From NCBI GenBank assembly GCA_017461425.1, contig JAFTXY010000013.1:1-64000 (forward strand): DNA of 64,000 nt, written 5' to 3'. The notes beneath the pieces are model-generated. The model had not been told where the DNA came from, did not search any database, and saw nothing but the letters and a program-made list of their open reading frames with translations. Shown piece after piece: positions 26,001-35,261 of this stretch (positions are counted from its first letter, which is position 1; every line of letters begins with the position of its first letter). The position numbers and the translations under genes were made by a program. Source of the DNA: Candidatus Gastranaerophilales bacterium (GTDB lineage Bacteria > Cyanobacteriota > Vampirovibrionia > Gastranaerophilales > Gastranaerophilaceae).

Positions 26001-26073
26001 GGGGCATTAGCGCAGTTGGTAGCGCACAACACTGGCAGTGTTGGGGTCACGAGTTCGAATCTCGTATGCTCCA
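26001..26073 (+). tRNA. tRNA-Ala(GGC)
   Basis: The acceptor GGGGCAT/ATGCTCC has the alanine identity pair G3:U70. The anticodon arm is CAACA-CTGGCAG-TGTTG (anticodon GGC), the T arm ACGAG-TTCGAAT-CTCGT, and the discriminator A. CCA is not encoded. Confidence 0.97.
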
Positions 26074-26150
26074 TTTTATTGCAAATGCAAGCTTTAATTA
26101 TTTTAACACGCAAGGCAAAATTTAATTTTGAGGGTTTTTATAAAACCATT

Positions 26151-27155
26151 ATGAAATTATCCCCACAAGCATTAACATTCAAAGGTTACGACGCAGCACC
26201 TTTAAGAAGAATTTTTGTTGACTCGCATTATAGCGAGCCATTTTATGAAGAACTTAAAACAGTTGGGAAACAAGAGAGTTTTGATATAGAATGTACTTGC
26301 GACTGCAGAAAATGGATACAAGATGACAAAGTTATTGTTGAAAGAAATTTAAACCCACACCTTGTTGCTGATTGGCAAACAAGCAACGCCTTTATTTCGG
26401 AATTAAAATACACTTGGGGAATAACAGGCTCAAGAGAATATGGGCTTTTAACAGGTGGTAACACATTTATCGGAAAACTTCCAAATGGCGAAAAATGGCT
26501 TTTAATGGGAAAAAACGAAAGAAGAATCTGCGATGACCCAGATAAAATTTCTAAAACTTATGGAGTTAAAGTTGAAAACTTAAATTATCTTCCTCAGCAA
26601 GATTTTCACTTAGACATGTTTTTAAGACCAATTGGCTATCCTTATATTTTAGTCAATGATCCAAAACTAGCAAAAGAAAATTTAGAAAAATATTGTCAAG
26701 AACATCCTGAAAACAAATCAATAATGGATGAATTTTTAAAATGGAATGAAAGACGAAAAAGACATTATGCAGATTGCGAAGAAACAATTGCAAAACTTGA
26801 AGAAATTGGCTTTATCCCAATAAGAATTGCAGGAGTTTACACAGAAGGCATAAACTTTATGAATGCAATTGTAAATAAACACAAAGATGGCAAAATATCA
26901 TACATAACAAATTCAACAAAAGGAAATTATGTAACAACATATAATGATATAGAAAAAATATTTGAAAATGACTTAAAAAACAAAGTTCCAAACATAGACA
27001 AAGTACATTTTATTGCTGGCAGAAGTTCTGTTGACTATATGGATCCCGATATATATTACACTGATGGAAATTATATGATGTCAAATATTAAAAATAACAG
27101 CGGCGGATTACATTGTATGACATTAGAAGAACCTAATTTTGAACAATGGGCATAA
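26151..27155 (+). CDS. pentein-fold, peptidylarginine-deiminase-like protein, paralogue 3
   Basis: The product is 334 residues from the ATG at 26151. The open frame extends back into tRNA-Ala, but the MKLSPQALTFKGYDAAPLRR start matches its paralogues. Motifs are CDCRKWIQDDK with Asp58 (close to the PAD WIQDE segment), GGN at 102-104, FHLD with His153 and Asp155, and GGLHCMT with Cys322. Three Cys precede the first motif. TATAAA six bases before the ATG and no Shine-Dalgarno hint at a leaderless message. It is the paralogue closest to 8004-8996. Confidence 0.65.
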   Translation: MKLSPQALTFKGYDAAPLRRIFVDSHYSEPFYEELKTVGKQESFDIECTCDCRKWIQDDKVIVERNLNPHLVADWQTSNAFISELKYTWGITGSREYGLLTGGNTFIGKLPNGEKWLLMGKNERRICDDPDKISKTYGVKVENLNYLPQQDFHLDMFLRPIGYPYILVNDPKLAKENLEKYCQEHPENKSIMDEFLKWNERRKRHYADCEETIAKLEEIGFIPIRIAGVYTEGINFMNAIVNKHKDGKISYITNSTKGNYVTTYNDIEKIFENDLKNKVPNIDKVHFIAGRSSVDYMDPDIYYTDGNYMMSNIKNNSGGLHCMTLEEPNFEQWA

Positions 27156-27217
27156 TTACTAGCAATTTTTATCAAAAAAATTACTTTATTAAACTATGTT
27201 TATTGAAAGGCAATAAA

Positions 27218-28357
27218 ATGAATATTCCAAAAATTAATTTTGCACAAAATATACAAAAACTATCTCAACAAAAAGCTGTTCCAAGAATAAATCAGCTTGC
27301 TTGTGATACTGTTTCTTTTTCAGGAGCAAAAGCGCTCGAAGCAGGGACAGATGCTATGGTTGAAACATTAAGAAAAATTGGAGATTTCTTAGCACAAGGC
27401 AAATATAAACTTGTATCTGATGCAACATCATTAATTCAAGCAGGAAAAATAAAAGAAGCAATAGAATTTTTAAATAAAAATGCTCCATTGGAAGGTGCTA
27501 TAAAAGTTATAGATGACGGGATTGAAGTTTTAGGAAAAGATTGGGATGGAAGCCCGGTAACTAAAATATTTAAAAATGTTCCAGGATTTAAAAACTTAGG
27601 TCTCCAAGAAACATTTACTCCTGAAGTCAGGGCAAAATTATTAAAAGAAGCTTTTGGAATAGAACCTAAAACAACAGTTGGTATGGTTGGATGGACAAAT
27701 GTTAAACCTCAAAATGTTGCAGGTGGAACATCTCTAACAAAAGGCGAACTAACTCAAAAATATATAGAAGCAACAGAAGAATTTTATGAACCAGTAGATA
27801 GATATCTTAGAAGCATTGGAATGCAACCAACAGATAGAGCACTTGTTTCAAGTGTCAGCTACGATGGTGTTGATAAAGCAATAATGGATATTGGCGAAAA
27901 AAATGGAATTAACACTTTGACAATTACCCCATTTACATATGCACAATATGGAAGAGAGCTTCATCCGCATCCAACTGTTATAACTGATACAATATCTCAA
28001 TATGTTGATGGGTATGGACAATTAACAGATGCTATTGTTGTAACAGGCGGAAGAGATCACGCATTTAAATTTGATGCAGGCGGGAAATGGACCAAACAAA
28101 GTAATGGTTTGATTATTCCTGTTGATGTTTTAAAAGATTTCAAAGGAATAGAAGTGCCTGCAACAATAAACGGAAAAATTGAAAATGCGGCTGCTTGTGC
28201 ATATGAAACATTCTCTGATCCATTACCAAGTGGCTTGGTTGATAAGTTTAAAACATTACCATCAGATTCAACAAAACAAGATTTACAACATCCCGCTCAG
28301 CAAGCTTTAGCTGCGGCAATGGCAGATAAATTAATTGAAAATGGTTTAAAATTATAA
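27218..28357 (+). CDS. VSFSG-tagged protein, unknown function
   Basis: The product is 379 residues. The ATG at 27218 is chosen because GAAAGG lies seven bases upstream; a 24-codon in-frame extension overlaps the previous gene. The N-terminal region includes CDTVSFSGAKALE, another variant of the F[KSG]G tag. The body (about 140-370) has Rossmann-like features: TTVGMVGWTNVKPQ, RALVSSVSYDGVDKAIMDIG, and DAIVVTGGRDHAFKFDAGG. These suggest a nucleotide- or sugar-binding fold. I do not recognise the family and offer no function. Confidence 0.65.
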   Translation: MNIPKINFAQNIQKLSQQKAVPRINQLACDTVSFSGAKALEAGTDAMVETLRKIGDFLAQGKYKLVSDATSLIQAGKIKEAIEFLNKNAPLEGAIKVIDDGIEVLGKDWDGSPVTKIFKNVPGFKNLGLQETFTPEVRAKLLKEAFGIEPKTTVGMVGWTNVKPQNVAGGTSLTKGELTQKYIEATEEFYEPVDRYLRSIGMQPTDRALVSSVSYDGVDKAIMDIGEKNGINTLTITPFTYAQYGRELHPHPTVITDTISQYVDGYGQLTDAIVVTGGRDHAFKFDAGGKWTKQSNGLIIPVDVLKDFKGIEVPATINGKIENAAACAYETFSDPLPSGLVDKFKTLPSDSTKQDLQHPAQQALAAAMADKLIENGLKL

Positions 28358-28406
28358 TTTATTTATTTTTCCGCAAAAATATTATTGTTTTAAAAAATTG
28401 ACGAGT

Positions 28407-28412
28407 TACAAT
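28407..28412 (+). promoter_or_regulatory. -10 of a leaderless gene
   Basis: TACAAT, six bases, then ATG at 28419. TTGTTT at 28385-28390 is a possible -35 (16-base spacer). Confidence 0.5.
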
Positions 28413-28418
28413 TTAATT

Positions 28419-29054
28419 ATGGAATCCGTTAATGAAAATCTTTTATATTTTTTAGACAATAAGCCATATATAAATATGACAAACGCATGCACCAACGCAT
28501 GTGTTTTTTGCTTAAGAAATCAAAAAGATGATGTTCAAGGAGCAAATCTTTGGCTCGATAAAGATAATGTAGCAGCTTGTGATGTAATAGCTCAAATTGA
28601 ATTAAAAAAAGATATTATATCCAAATCCGAAGAAATTGTTTTTTGTGGCTATGGTGAACCATTAATTAAAATTAATGAAGTAGTTGAAATATCTAAATAT
28701 TTAAAAGAAAATTATCCAAATATTAAAATCAGAATCAACACAAATGGACATGCAAACGCAATCCATAAAAGAAATGTTGCAATTGAATTAGCACCATATG
28801 TTGACTTAATTTCAATAAGTTTGAATGGAGAAAATGAAGAAACTTACAATAAAGTTTCAAACCCAAAAATAGATAACGCATACGAAGAAGTAAAAAGATT
28901 TATTCGTGCTTGCGTTGAAGAAAAAATTAAAACAGTAACAACAATCGTATCTAATGTTCCAAATTATCCTGTAAATGTAGAAAGATGCGAAATTGTTGCA
29001 AAATCTCTTGGAGCTAAATTTAGAGCAAGAGAATTCATAGTAAATGGCTACTAA
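28419..29054 (+). CDS. small radical SAM protein (TatD-associated type)
   Basis: The product is 211 residues. The C-x3-C-x2-C motif lies in MTNACTNACVFCLRN near residues 22-36. VFCGYGEPLIKI follows as the GGE-like SAM-binding motif, then RINTNGHAN and LISISLNGENEETYNKV. Size and motifs fit the TatD-nuclease-associated radical SAM family, whose substrate is not established; no tatD gene is visible here. There is no SPASM domain. The TTG at 28398 would extend the frame, but ATG 28419 fits the family and its -10 spacing. The acetate-CoA ligase gene follows 22 bases later. Confidence 0.75.
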   Translation: MESVNENLLYFLDNKPYINMTNACTNACVFCLRNQKDDVQGANLWLDKDNVAACDVIAQIELKKDIISKSEEIVFCGYGEPLIKINEVVEISKYLKENYPNIKIRINTNGHANAIHKRNVAIELAPYVDLISISLNGENEETYNKVSNPKIDNAYEEVKRFIRACVEEKIKTVTTIVSNVPNYPVNVERCEIVAKSLGAKFRAREFIVNGY

Positions 29055-29076
29055 AAATTAGAGGAAAGGACATAAA

Positions 29077-31239
29077 ATGCTAAGTAAAATTATGAAACCA
29101 AAATCAATAGCTGTTATCGGCGCTTCAACTAAGCCAAAAACTATTGGTTCTGAATTAATGCAAAGATTAAGAGATTATAAATTTCAAGGAAATATTTATC
29201 CTGTAAACCCAAAAGGTGGGGTTATTGAAGGTTTTCAAGCATATACTTCTGTTTTAGAAATTCCTGGCGAAGTTGATTTTGCAGTAATCATTGTTCCTCA
29301 AAAATTTGTTTTAGCTGCAATTGATGAATGTAATCAAAAAGGAATTAAAGGTATTTGTATAATTTCTGCAGGCTTTAAAGAATCAGGCGCAGAAGGTGCT
29401 GCAGCCGAAAAAGAATTACTAGAAAAAGTTAAAGCTTACGGTATGAGATTAGTTGGTCCAAACTGCTTGGGCGTTTTAAATACAAACCCGGAAGTATCAA
29501 TGGACGCAACATTTGCTGAATCATTACCAATCAGAGGCGATATTGGTTTTGTTTCTCAATCAGGCGCACTTGGTGGCGGTATTTTAAATATTTTAAAAGA
29601 CTTAAACGTTGGTTTTGCACAATTCATTTCAATTGGCAACCAAGCAGACGTTAATGCTGAAACTGCAATTGAATATTGGGAAAATGATGATGATGTAAAA
29701 CAAATTCTTCTTTATATGGAATCAATCCAAAACCCAGAAAACTTTAGAAAATTAGCTACAAGAATTTCTAAAAAGAAACCTATTGTTGCCCTAAAAGCTG
29801 GCAGAAGTGCTGCTGGTGCAAGTGCAGCAAGTTCTCACACAGGTTCTTTAGCAGGTGCAGATAAAGCAGCAAACGCATTATTAGCACAATCTGGCGTTAT
29901 TAGAGAATATTCATTGAAAAACTTATTTGCAACAGCAAAAGTATTTTCTAATTGCCCAATTCCAAAAGGCGATAGAGTTGCAATCATTACAAACTCTGGC
30001 GGTCCTGGAATTATGGCAACAGATGCAATTTGTGAATATGGTATGCAAATTGCTCCAATTACGGATGCTACAAAAGATAAATTAAGAAGCTTCTTACCTG
30101 CAGCAGCTTCCGTTAAAAACCCAATCGATATGATTGCATCAGCTCCAATTGAACATTATATGCAAACATTAGAAACAGTTATTGCTGATGATAACGTTGA
30201 TATGATTATGGTTATTTATCTTCCATTCTTAGGATTAAAAGATATAGATGTTGCTAAAGCTATTATGGAAATAAAAGCAAGAAATCCACAAAAACCTGTT
30301 ATCGGCGTATTTATGACAACATCTGACTTCTTTACAAAACTTTCTGAAATGGATGTTAATATGCCATTCTTTATGTATGCAGAAGAAGCAGCGGAAGGCT
30401 TAAATAGATTAAATCAACAAAGAATTTGGCAAGAAAGACCAGTTGGCTCAATTCCAACATACAATGTTGATAGAGCAAGAGCAGAACAAATTATTAAACA
30501 ATCAATCCATGAAGGTCGTGCTCAATTAACAACTCGTGAATCAATTGATGTTTTAGATGCTTACGGAATAAGAGTTTGCAAATCTGGTTTTGCAACTAAT
30601 ATCGACGAAGTTGTTTCTATTGGAAATTCAATCGGATACCCTGTTGTTATGAAAATGACTTCTAAAACAACATCGCACAAAACTGATGTTGGTGGCGTAA
30701 GAGTTAATATTCAATCAGAAGAACAATTAAGAGCAGAATATAATGATTTAATTGCTAAATTAACTGAAAAAGGTTTAATTGATGGTCTTGAAGGTGTAAT
30801 CATTCAAGAAATGGTTAAAGGTAATCGTGAAATGGTTTGTGGTATTGCGACAGACCCACAATACGGACCAATGATGATGTTTGGTTTAGGCGGCGTGTTT
30901 ATCGAAGTTATGAAAGATGTAACATTCAGAATTGCTCCTTTAACAGACGTTGATGCGGCTGAAATGATTAAATCAGTAAAAGCATATAAATTATTAGAAG
31001 GTGCTCGTGGTACAACTCCTGCTCAAATGGATCAAATTCAAGAAACATTATTAAGATTATCTCAATTAGTTTCTGATTATCCATTCATTGATGAATTAGA
31101 TATCAATCCTCTTCTAATTTCAGAAAAAACAGGTGAAGGTATCGCTGTTGATGGACGCATCAAAGTTCGTCTAGAAGAAGCAATGGATAAATTATCAGGT
31201 GGCTGTGTTTGTGGTTCTTGCCACGGCTGCTGCCACTAA
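29077..31239 (+). CDS. ADP-forming acetate-CoA ligase, fused alpha-beta
   Basis: The product is 720 residues. It interconverts acetyl-CoA, ADP and phosphate with acetate, CoA and ATP, giving substrate-level phosphorylation in fermenters. Residues 1-460 are the alpha part: a CoA-binding domain (IAVIGASTKPKTIGSELMQR) and ligase domains with phospho-accepting His254 in SSHTGSLAG. Residues about 480-700 are the ATP-grasp beta part (VVMKMTSKTTSHKTDVGGVR, GVIIQEMVKG). The C-terminus is odd: eleven residues, CVCGSCHGCCH (710-720), with five Cys and two His. It has a good RBS (GAGGAAAGG) and a strong terminator. Confidence 0.9.
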   Translation: MLSKIMKPKSIAVIGASTKPKTIGSELMQRLRDYKFQGNIYPVNPKGGVIEGFQAYTSVLEIPGEVDFAVIIVPQKFVLAAIDECNQKGIKGICIISAGFKESGAEGAAAEKELLEKVKAYGMRLVGPNCLGVLNTNPEVSMDATFAESLPIRGDIGFVSQSGALGGGILNILKDLNVGFAQFISIGNQADVNAETAIEYWENDDDVKQILLYMESIQNPENFRKLATRISKKKPIVALKAGRSAAGASAASSHTGSLAGADKAANALLAQSGVIREYSLKNLFATAKVFSNCPIPKGDRVAIITNSGGPGIMATDAICEYGMQIAPITDATKDKLRSFLPAAASVKNPIDMIASAPIEHYMQTLETVIADDNVDMIMVIYLPFLGLKDIDVAKAIMEIKARNPQKPVIGVFMTTSDFFTKLSEMDVNMPFFMYAEEAAEGLNRLNQQRIWQERPVGSIPTYNVDRARAEQIIKQSIHEGRAQLTTRESIDVLDAYGIRVCKSGFATNIDEVVSIGNSIGYPVVMKMTSKTTSHKTDVGGVRVNIQSEEQLRAEYNDLIAKLTEKGLIDGLEGVIIQEMVKGNREMVCGIATDPQYGPMMMFGLGGVFIEVMKDVTFRIAPLTDVDAAEMIKSVKAYKLLEGARGTTPAQMDQIQETLLRLSQLVSDYPFIDELDINPLLISEKTGEGIAVDGRIKVRLEEAMDKLSGGCVCGSCHGCCH

Positions 31240-31260
31240 TAAATTAATTTCTATTTTAAA

Positions 31261-31288
31261 ACACCGAGTAAAACTCGGTGTTTTTTTT
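31261..31288 (+). terminator. rho-independent terminator
   Basis: ACACCGAG-TAAAA-CTCGGTGT followed by eight T residues. Confidence 0.92.
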
Positions 31289-31392
31289 GTAAATAATTGT
31301 TACATTTCACCATATCTTCATAAAGTTTATACAAAAAATTGCCGAATACGAATAAGGACAATAAATTTCTATTTCGAAAGGAACAATGGAAT

Positions 31393-34281
31393 ATGGGAAA
31401 CAACTTTGGCTCTAATAATGACTTAATAAATATGCTACAGAGCACAGTAATGAATGACAGCTGGCTTAGCGAAATGTATGGCCAACAAAGAGCTGATCAA
31501 CAAAGCGAATTAAAGAAAATTTTTACCGTTGTTTCTGGAAACAATATTAACGAATCTCAAAAAGATCAATTGATTAAAAGACGTGGGGAACTTCAAGAGC
31601 AAGTTGAACGTCTTGAAGCAAAAATGGCTGTTTTAGAAGAAGAATTAGCTAAAAACCAATCAAAAATTGACAAACTAGCAAACGAACTTACCAGTTTAAT
31701 TGCTGGCGTTGGCGCTCAAACAGAACAAATGGAAAAAGACCATGAAAAATACGTCAAAGCTGCAATTAATGATGTATTTAGCATGTATAGACGCAATAAA
31801 ATTGGAAAAGATGAAATAAGTTCTGAAATTTATATAAGAATTAAAGGTGCAAATTTAACTGGCAAATCTTCTAAAATTGAAGAAATGCTAAACAAAATTA
31901 GTGGAAAAAATTCTGAAATTCAAGGCCTTGTTAATGATGCAAGCATTTGGCTTGATGAAAGAAACTTATTAGAAACAAGATATGGTATAACAAAATCTAC
32001 ATACGATTTATTAAATAGCAATATCCAAAATATTGGCGCATTAGAGAAAAAATACACAAATTCAGACTATAATGCAACAATTCCATTATATTCGCCAGAA
32101 AAGACTGCTACAATTTCTGAATTATTCCAGGATGAAAACTTAAATGTAGCTCCAACAAATAATTTACAACAAGAAGGCGCAACAAAGGGCACATTAGATT
32201 CAGTTCAAGAAAAATATGCACAATATTTTAATGTCGAAAAGACAGGCTCAGATGAATATTCTTCAAGCAACAAAGCAGTAGTTGCTTTAGGAAAAGCGCT
32301 CGATGAAGGTTTATTAACAGATTTAGCAAACACAAATTTACCAACAAGTGCAATTCAAGAATTTTTATCGACAAACTTTAAAACCGCAGGACTCAAATTT
32401 AACGACAAAGGCAAATTTGTTATCCCAATTGGACATGGGAACCAAGCTCAAAAAATCTACAAACAAGTTAATACTTTCTTTGAAGATAGACAAAACAATC
32501 CATTCTTGGGCGTACCAAATACTTGGGGTGATGCAGGTAATACAATTTCATCAAATAATCAATTGAAAGCATTGTCAGAAAACTATGGCGAAATTTTAAA
32601 TAAATTAAAACCAAGTGTTTCATTTGACGAACAAGGTAATAAAACGGTAACTGGTTTTACATTCAAAGAAGCAATGTTTGCTTTATTTAACCCCGATACT
32701 GGTTTATTTAAAAATTGCGGCATAAAATATAATCCAGAAGAACAAAATGGAAAACCAAGCTACACAATTGAACGTGGCGGTGATGAAGAAACAGCAAATT
32801 TCTACAAAAATTTAAGCGACAAAATTTACACTATTTGGGGCGTAAGACCTGAACTTGGTGATGAATTTGAAACATATGATGTTGAAGATAACACAGTCCG
32901 TGTTGATCCATTAAGTTTTAATTATGATGGTGCTCAATATACATTGGCTTTTGATAGAAATAAAGATGGTAAATTCAATGTTGGAAAAGATGAAAATGGC
33001 GAGTTTAACTCATCAGAATTCATTGGTGGCAAAGGCAACTGGCTAGAAGATTTAAAATCTTTAGATACAAATAATGACGGCAAAATCGAAGGCGACGAGC
33101 TTAAAGAATTAAAACTAATTAAGACAAATTTCAAAGATAACGCAGAAACAAAATTCGATGGCGATTTCTTAAGAGAAGAAACAACAACTATTGGATACTC
33201 TATAACAAACGCAAAAGAATTTGGAATGCATACAATTGTTTTAAGAGATGAAAACGATCCAACAAAAGGCATTGAAGCAACATCTGTTGTTAATAGCGAT
33301 ACAGGATTTAACGATATAAATGGTTCTGATATATATAACGATTCCTTTAAATTAACGACTGATTTTGCAAATGGAGATGATGCATTAGTTGTCACAAGAA
33401 AAGATGACAGTAAAGAATACCTAAGTACAGTATTTGATGGTGTTAAAGATGCAAAATATCAACTGGGTATGTCAGAAAATGAAGTAAATGAAATTATCGA
33501 AAAAGATTATGGCGAATATGATGAATTTGCAAACAAATATGGAACCACATTTGATAATATTGCAATTCTTAAAAATGCAAACAGAGCAGGTGCGGAAGCA
33601 AGAAATCTATTCGATAAAGCATTAGATAGAATTGATAGACATGAAAAAACTGAATTAGCGAAAGCTGGAAACAAAGCTGCATCATACACTTATGGCACTT
33701 CTTGGGAAACAGAAATGCAAGATAACGTCGTCAAAGAAGCAAGCAGACAAGGTGTTTCAATAAACATGGAGCAAGCAAAAGGTATGTACATTCTTGACAA
33801 ATCTTTAAGCGCTCAAAAAATTGTTGAAAAATGCTTAGAACTACAAGCGGATACAGATGATATTGCAAACGAAAAAGCAATTGCACCAGAAGCTTGGAAA
33901 GTGCTAAATCAAGCGCTAAAATCAAATATCAAATTCCCAGAAGATATAAACATTTCTGATGAAATTTTAGGTTTACTAAAAAAAGGCGAACTAAAATCAA
34001 CACAAGAAGTAGTCGATTATCTTAAAGAAAAATATGGCGAAAATGATGTCGCTGTAAATGTTTCAAATAATGAAATCGGTTTCAGCTCAGAAAGAGAAAA
34101 AGAAATCTACGAAGCATTTAACCAAGTATTTAACAACGCAAATCTTCCAGATAGAGTCGTTGATGCACTAGTAGATTTATGTAGAGCGCAACGAAACAAC
34201 ATGCACACAATGATTAATACCAACAATGAAAGTATTGATGCTACAGAATTAGCTAATCGATTCTTACAAAAATACCTATAA
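31393..34281 (+). CDS. large EF-hand/coiled-coil protein, unknown function
   Basis: The product is 962 residues from the ATG at 31393, with AAAGGA upstream. A longer frame begins at 31339 but lacks an RBS. Residues about 35-120 form a coiled coil (LQEQVERLEAKMAVLEEELA). A canonical EF-hand loop lies at 558-569 (DTNNDGKIEGDE), with a degenerate one at 521-532 (DRNKDGKFNVGK), both set in an acidic region. There is no signal peptide. The mix of a coiled coil and EF-hand recalls the protein at 12122, but the C-terminal half shows no peptidase motif. It may be a calcium-binding structural or exported protein. Confidence 0.7.
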   Translation: MGNNFGSNNDLINMLQSTVMNDSWLSEMYGQQRADQQSELKKIFTVVSGNNINESQKDQLIKRRGELQEQVERLEAKMAVLEEELAKNQSKIDKLANELTSLIAGVGAQTEQMEKDHEKYVKAAINDVFSMYRRNKIGKDEISSEIYIRIKGANLTGKSSKIEEMLNKISGKNSEIQGLVNDASIWLDERNLLETRYGITKSTYDLLNSNIQNIGALEKKYTNSDYNATIPLYSPEKTATISELFQDENLNVAPTNNLQQEGATKGTLDSVQEKYAQYFNVEKTGSDEYSSSNKAVVALGKALDEGLLTDLANTNLPTSAIQEFLSTNFKTAGLKFNDKGKFVIPIGHGNQAQKIYKQVNTFFEDRQNNPFLGVPNTWGDAGNTISSNNQLKALSENYGEILNKLKPSVSFDEQGNKTVTGFTFKEAMFALFNPDTGLFKNCGIKYNPEEQNGKPSYTIERGGDEETANFYKNLSDKIYTIWGVRPELGDEFETYDVEDNTVRVDPLSFNYDGAQYTLAFDRNKDGKFNVGKDENGEFNSSEFIGGKGNWLEDLKSLDTNNDGKIEGDELKELKLIKTNFKDNAETKFDGDFLREETTTIGYSITNAKEFGMHTIVLRDENDPTKGIEATSVVNSDTGFNDINGSDIYNDSFKLTTDFANGDDALVVTRKDDSKEYLSTVFDGVKDAKYQLGMSENEVNEIIEKDYGEYDEFANKYGTTFDNIAILKNANRAGAEARNLFDKALDRIDRHEKTELAKAGNKAASYTYGTSWETEMQDNVVKEASRQGVSINMEQAKGMYILDKSLSAQKIVEKCLELQADTDDIANEKAIAPEAWKVLNQALKSNIKFPEDINISDEILGLLKKGELKSTQEVVDYLKEKYGENDVAVNVSNNEIGFSSEREKEIYEAFNQVFNNANLPDRVVDALVDLCRAQRNNMHTMINTNNESIDATELANRFLQKYL

Positions 34282-34302
34282 GAAATTTATTGTTACACAC
34301 AG

Positions 34303-34328
34303 GAGCCTATTTATTAATAGGCTCTTTT
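34303..34328 (+). terminator. rho-independent terminator
   Basis: GAGCCTATT-TATT-AATAGGCTC followed by T residues. It overlaps the 3' end of convergent bioB. Confidence 0.8.
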
Positions 34329-35233
34329 AATGTTTTGTTTGCTAATCTAACCATTTCTTTATCATTATCAGCACTAAACCCTGTTGTTGTTAAATAATTT
34401 CCAACAATAGCGCTATCTACGCAATTATTTATTAATAATTGGATATTTTTTTCAGATAATCTTGCTTTTTTGCCCCCAGCAAGACGTATAGAAGATTCTG
34501 GATTAGCAATTTTAAATACCGCAATTGTTCTTATAATATTCTCTTCGTCAATTTTATCAAAATAATTTTCAAAAGGTGTGCCTTTGATTGGCATTAAAAG
34601 ATTGACAGGAATACTATCTGGTTTAATTTGAGCTAATTCCATAGCCATTTCAATTCTTTGTTCAATAGATTCGCCCATTCCAATAATTACACCACAACAA
34701 AGTTCTATTCCCGCTTTTTTAATATTATTACAAGTATCAATTCTATCCTGATAAGTATGGGTTGTGCATATTTCACTATGATAGCTTTCACAAGTATTTA
34801 TATTATGATGGAAACGATTCAAGCCAGCTTCTTTTAGTTTTTGAGCTTGCTCGAAAGAACAAATTCCAATACTAGCGCATGATTTTAAGCCAAGAGCATT
34901 TATTTCTTTAATCATTTTCAATAATTCATCAAAATCTTTGGCTTCATCAGGAGTTTTCCCTGAGGTAACAATAGCAAAGTTTATAGCACCATTTTCTTTT
35001 GATTCTACAGCAGTTTTTTTAACCTCTTCAACAGACACCAAAGGATGGGTATAAATTTCAGTATTATAATGAGTTGATTGGGCACAATATTTGCAATTTT
35101 GTGAACATTTGCCTGTTCTTGCAGATATCAAAGAACAAAATTCAAATTCTTCAAATGTATATTTTTTAGCTTCTTTCAATAATTCTTCTAATGGCAAGTT
35201 GTATAATTTTAATAACTCTTCTTTTGTTTTCAT
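34307..35233 (-). CDS. bioB: biotin synthase
   Basis: The product is 308 residues. It inserts sulfur into dethiobiotin using a radical SAM 4Fe-4S cluster (C-x3-C-x2-C in KCSQNCKYCAQS) and a 2Fe-2S cluster. Family signatures are EFEFCSLISARTGKCS, GAINFAIVTSG, HHNINTCESYH and CCGVIIGMGE. The start at 35233 is chosen over a 41-codon extension because GAGGGA lies seven bases before it and the extension would run through the bioD start. It is divergent from bioD with 28 bases between. Confidence 0.93.
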   Translation of the reverse strand: MKTKEELLKLYNLPLEELLKEAKKYTFEEFEFCSLISARTGKCSQNCKYCAQSTHYNTEIYTHPLVSVEEVKKTAVESKENGAINFAIVTSGKTPDEAKDFDELLKMIKEINALGLKSCASIGICSFEQAQKLKEAGLNRFHHNINTCESYHSEICTTHTYQDRIDTCNNIKKAGIELCCGVIIGMGESIEQRIEMAMELAQIKPDSIPVNLLMPIKGTPFENYFDKIDEENIIRTIAVFKIANPESSIRLAGGKKARLSEKNIQLLINNCVDSAIVGNYLTTTGFSADNDKEMVRLANKTLKEPINK

Positions 35234-35249
35234 TTTAATTCCCTCGTTG

Positions 35250-35255
35250 TACAAT
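35250..35255 (+). promoter_or_regulatory. -10 of leaderless bioD
   Basis: TACAAT, six bases, then the bioD ATG at 35262. It lies in the 28-base gap to divergent bioB, so the two promoters must overlap coding sequence. Confidence 0.5.
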
Positions 35256-35261
35256 TTTAGC

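Noticed and set aside
26016-26150. 45-codon N-terminal extension of pentein-like paralogue 3
   Set aside because: The extension is the translated tRNA-Ala. The ATG at 26151 aligns with the other paralogues.
31199-31445. Open frames on both strands around 31.2-31.4 kb
   Set aside because: They span the acetate-CoA ligase stop and terminator hairpin.
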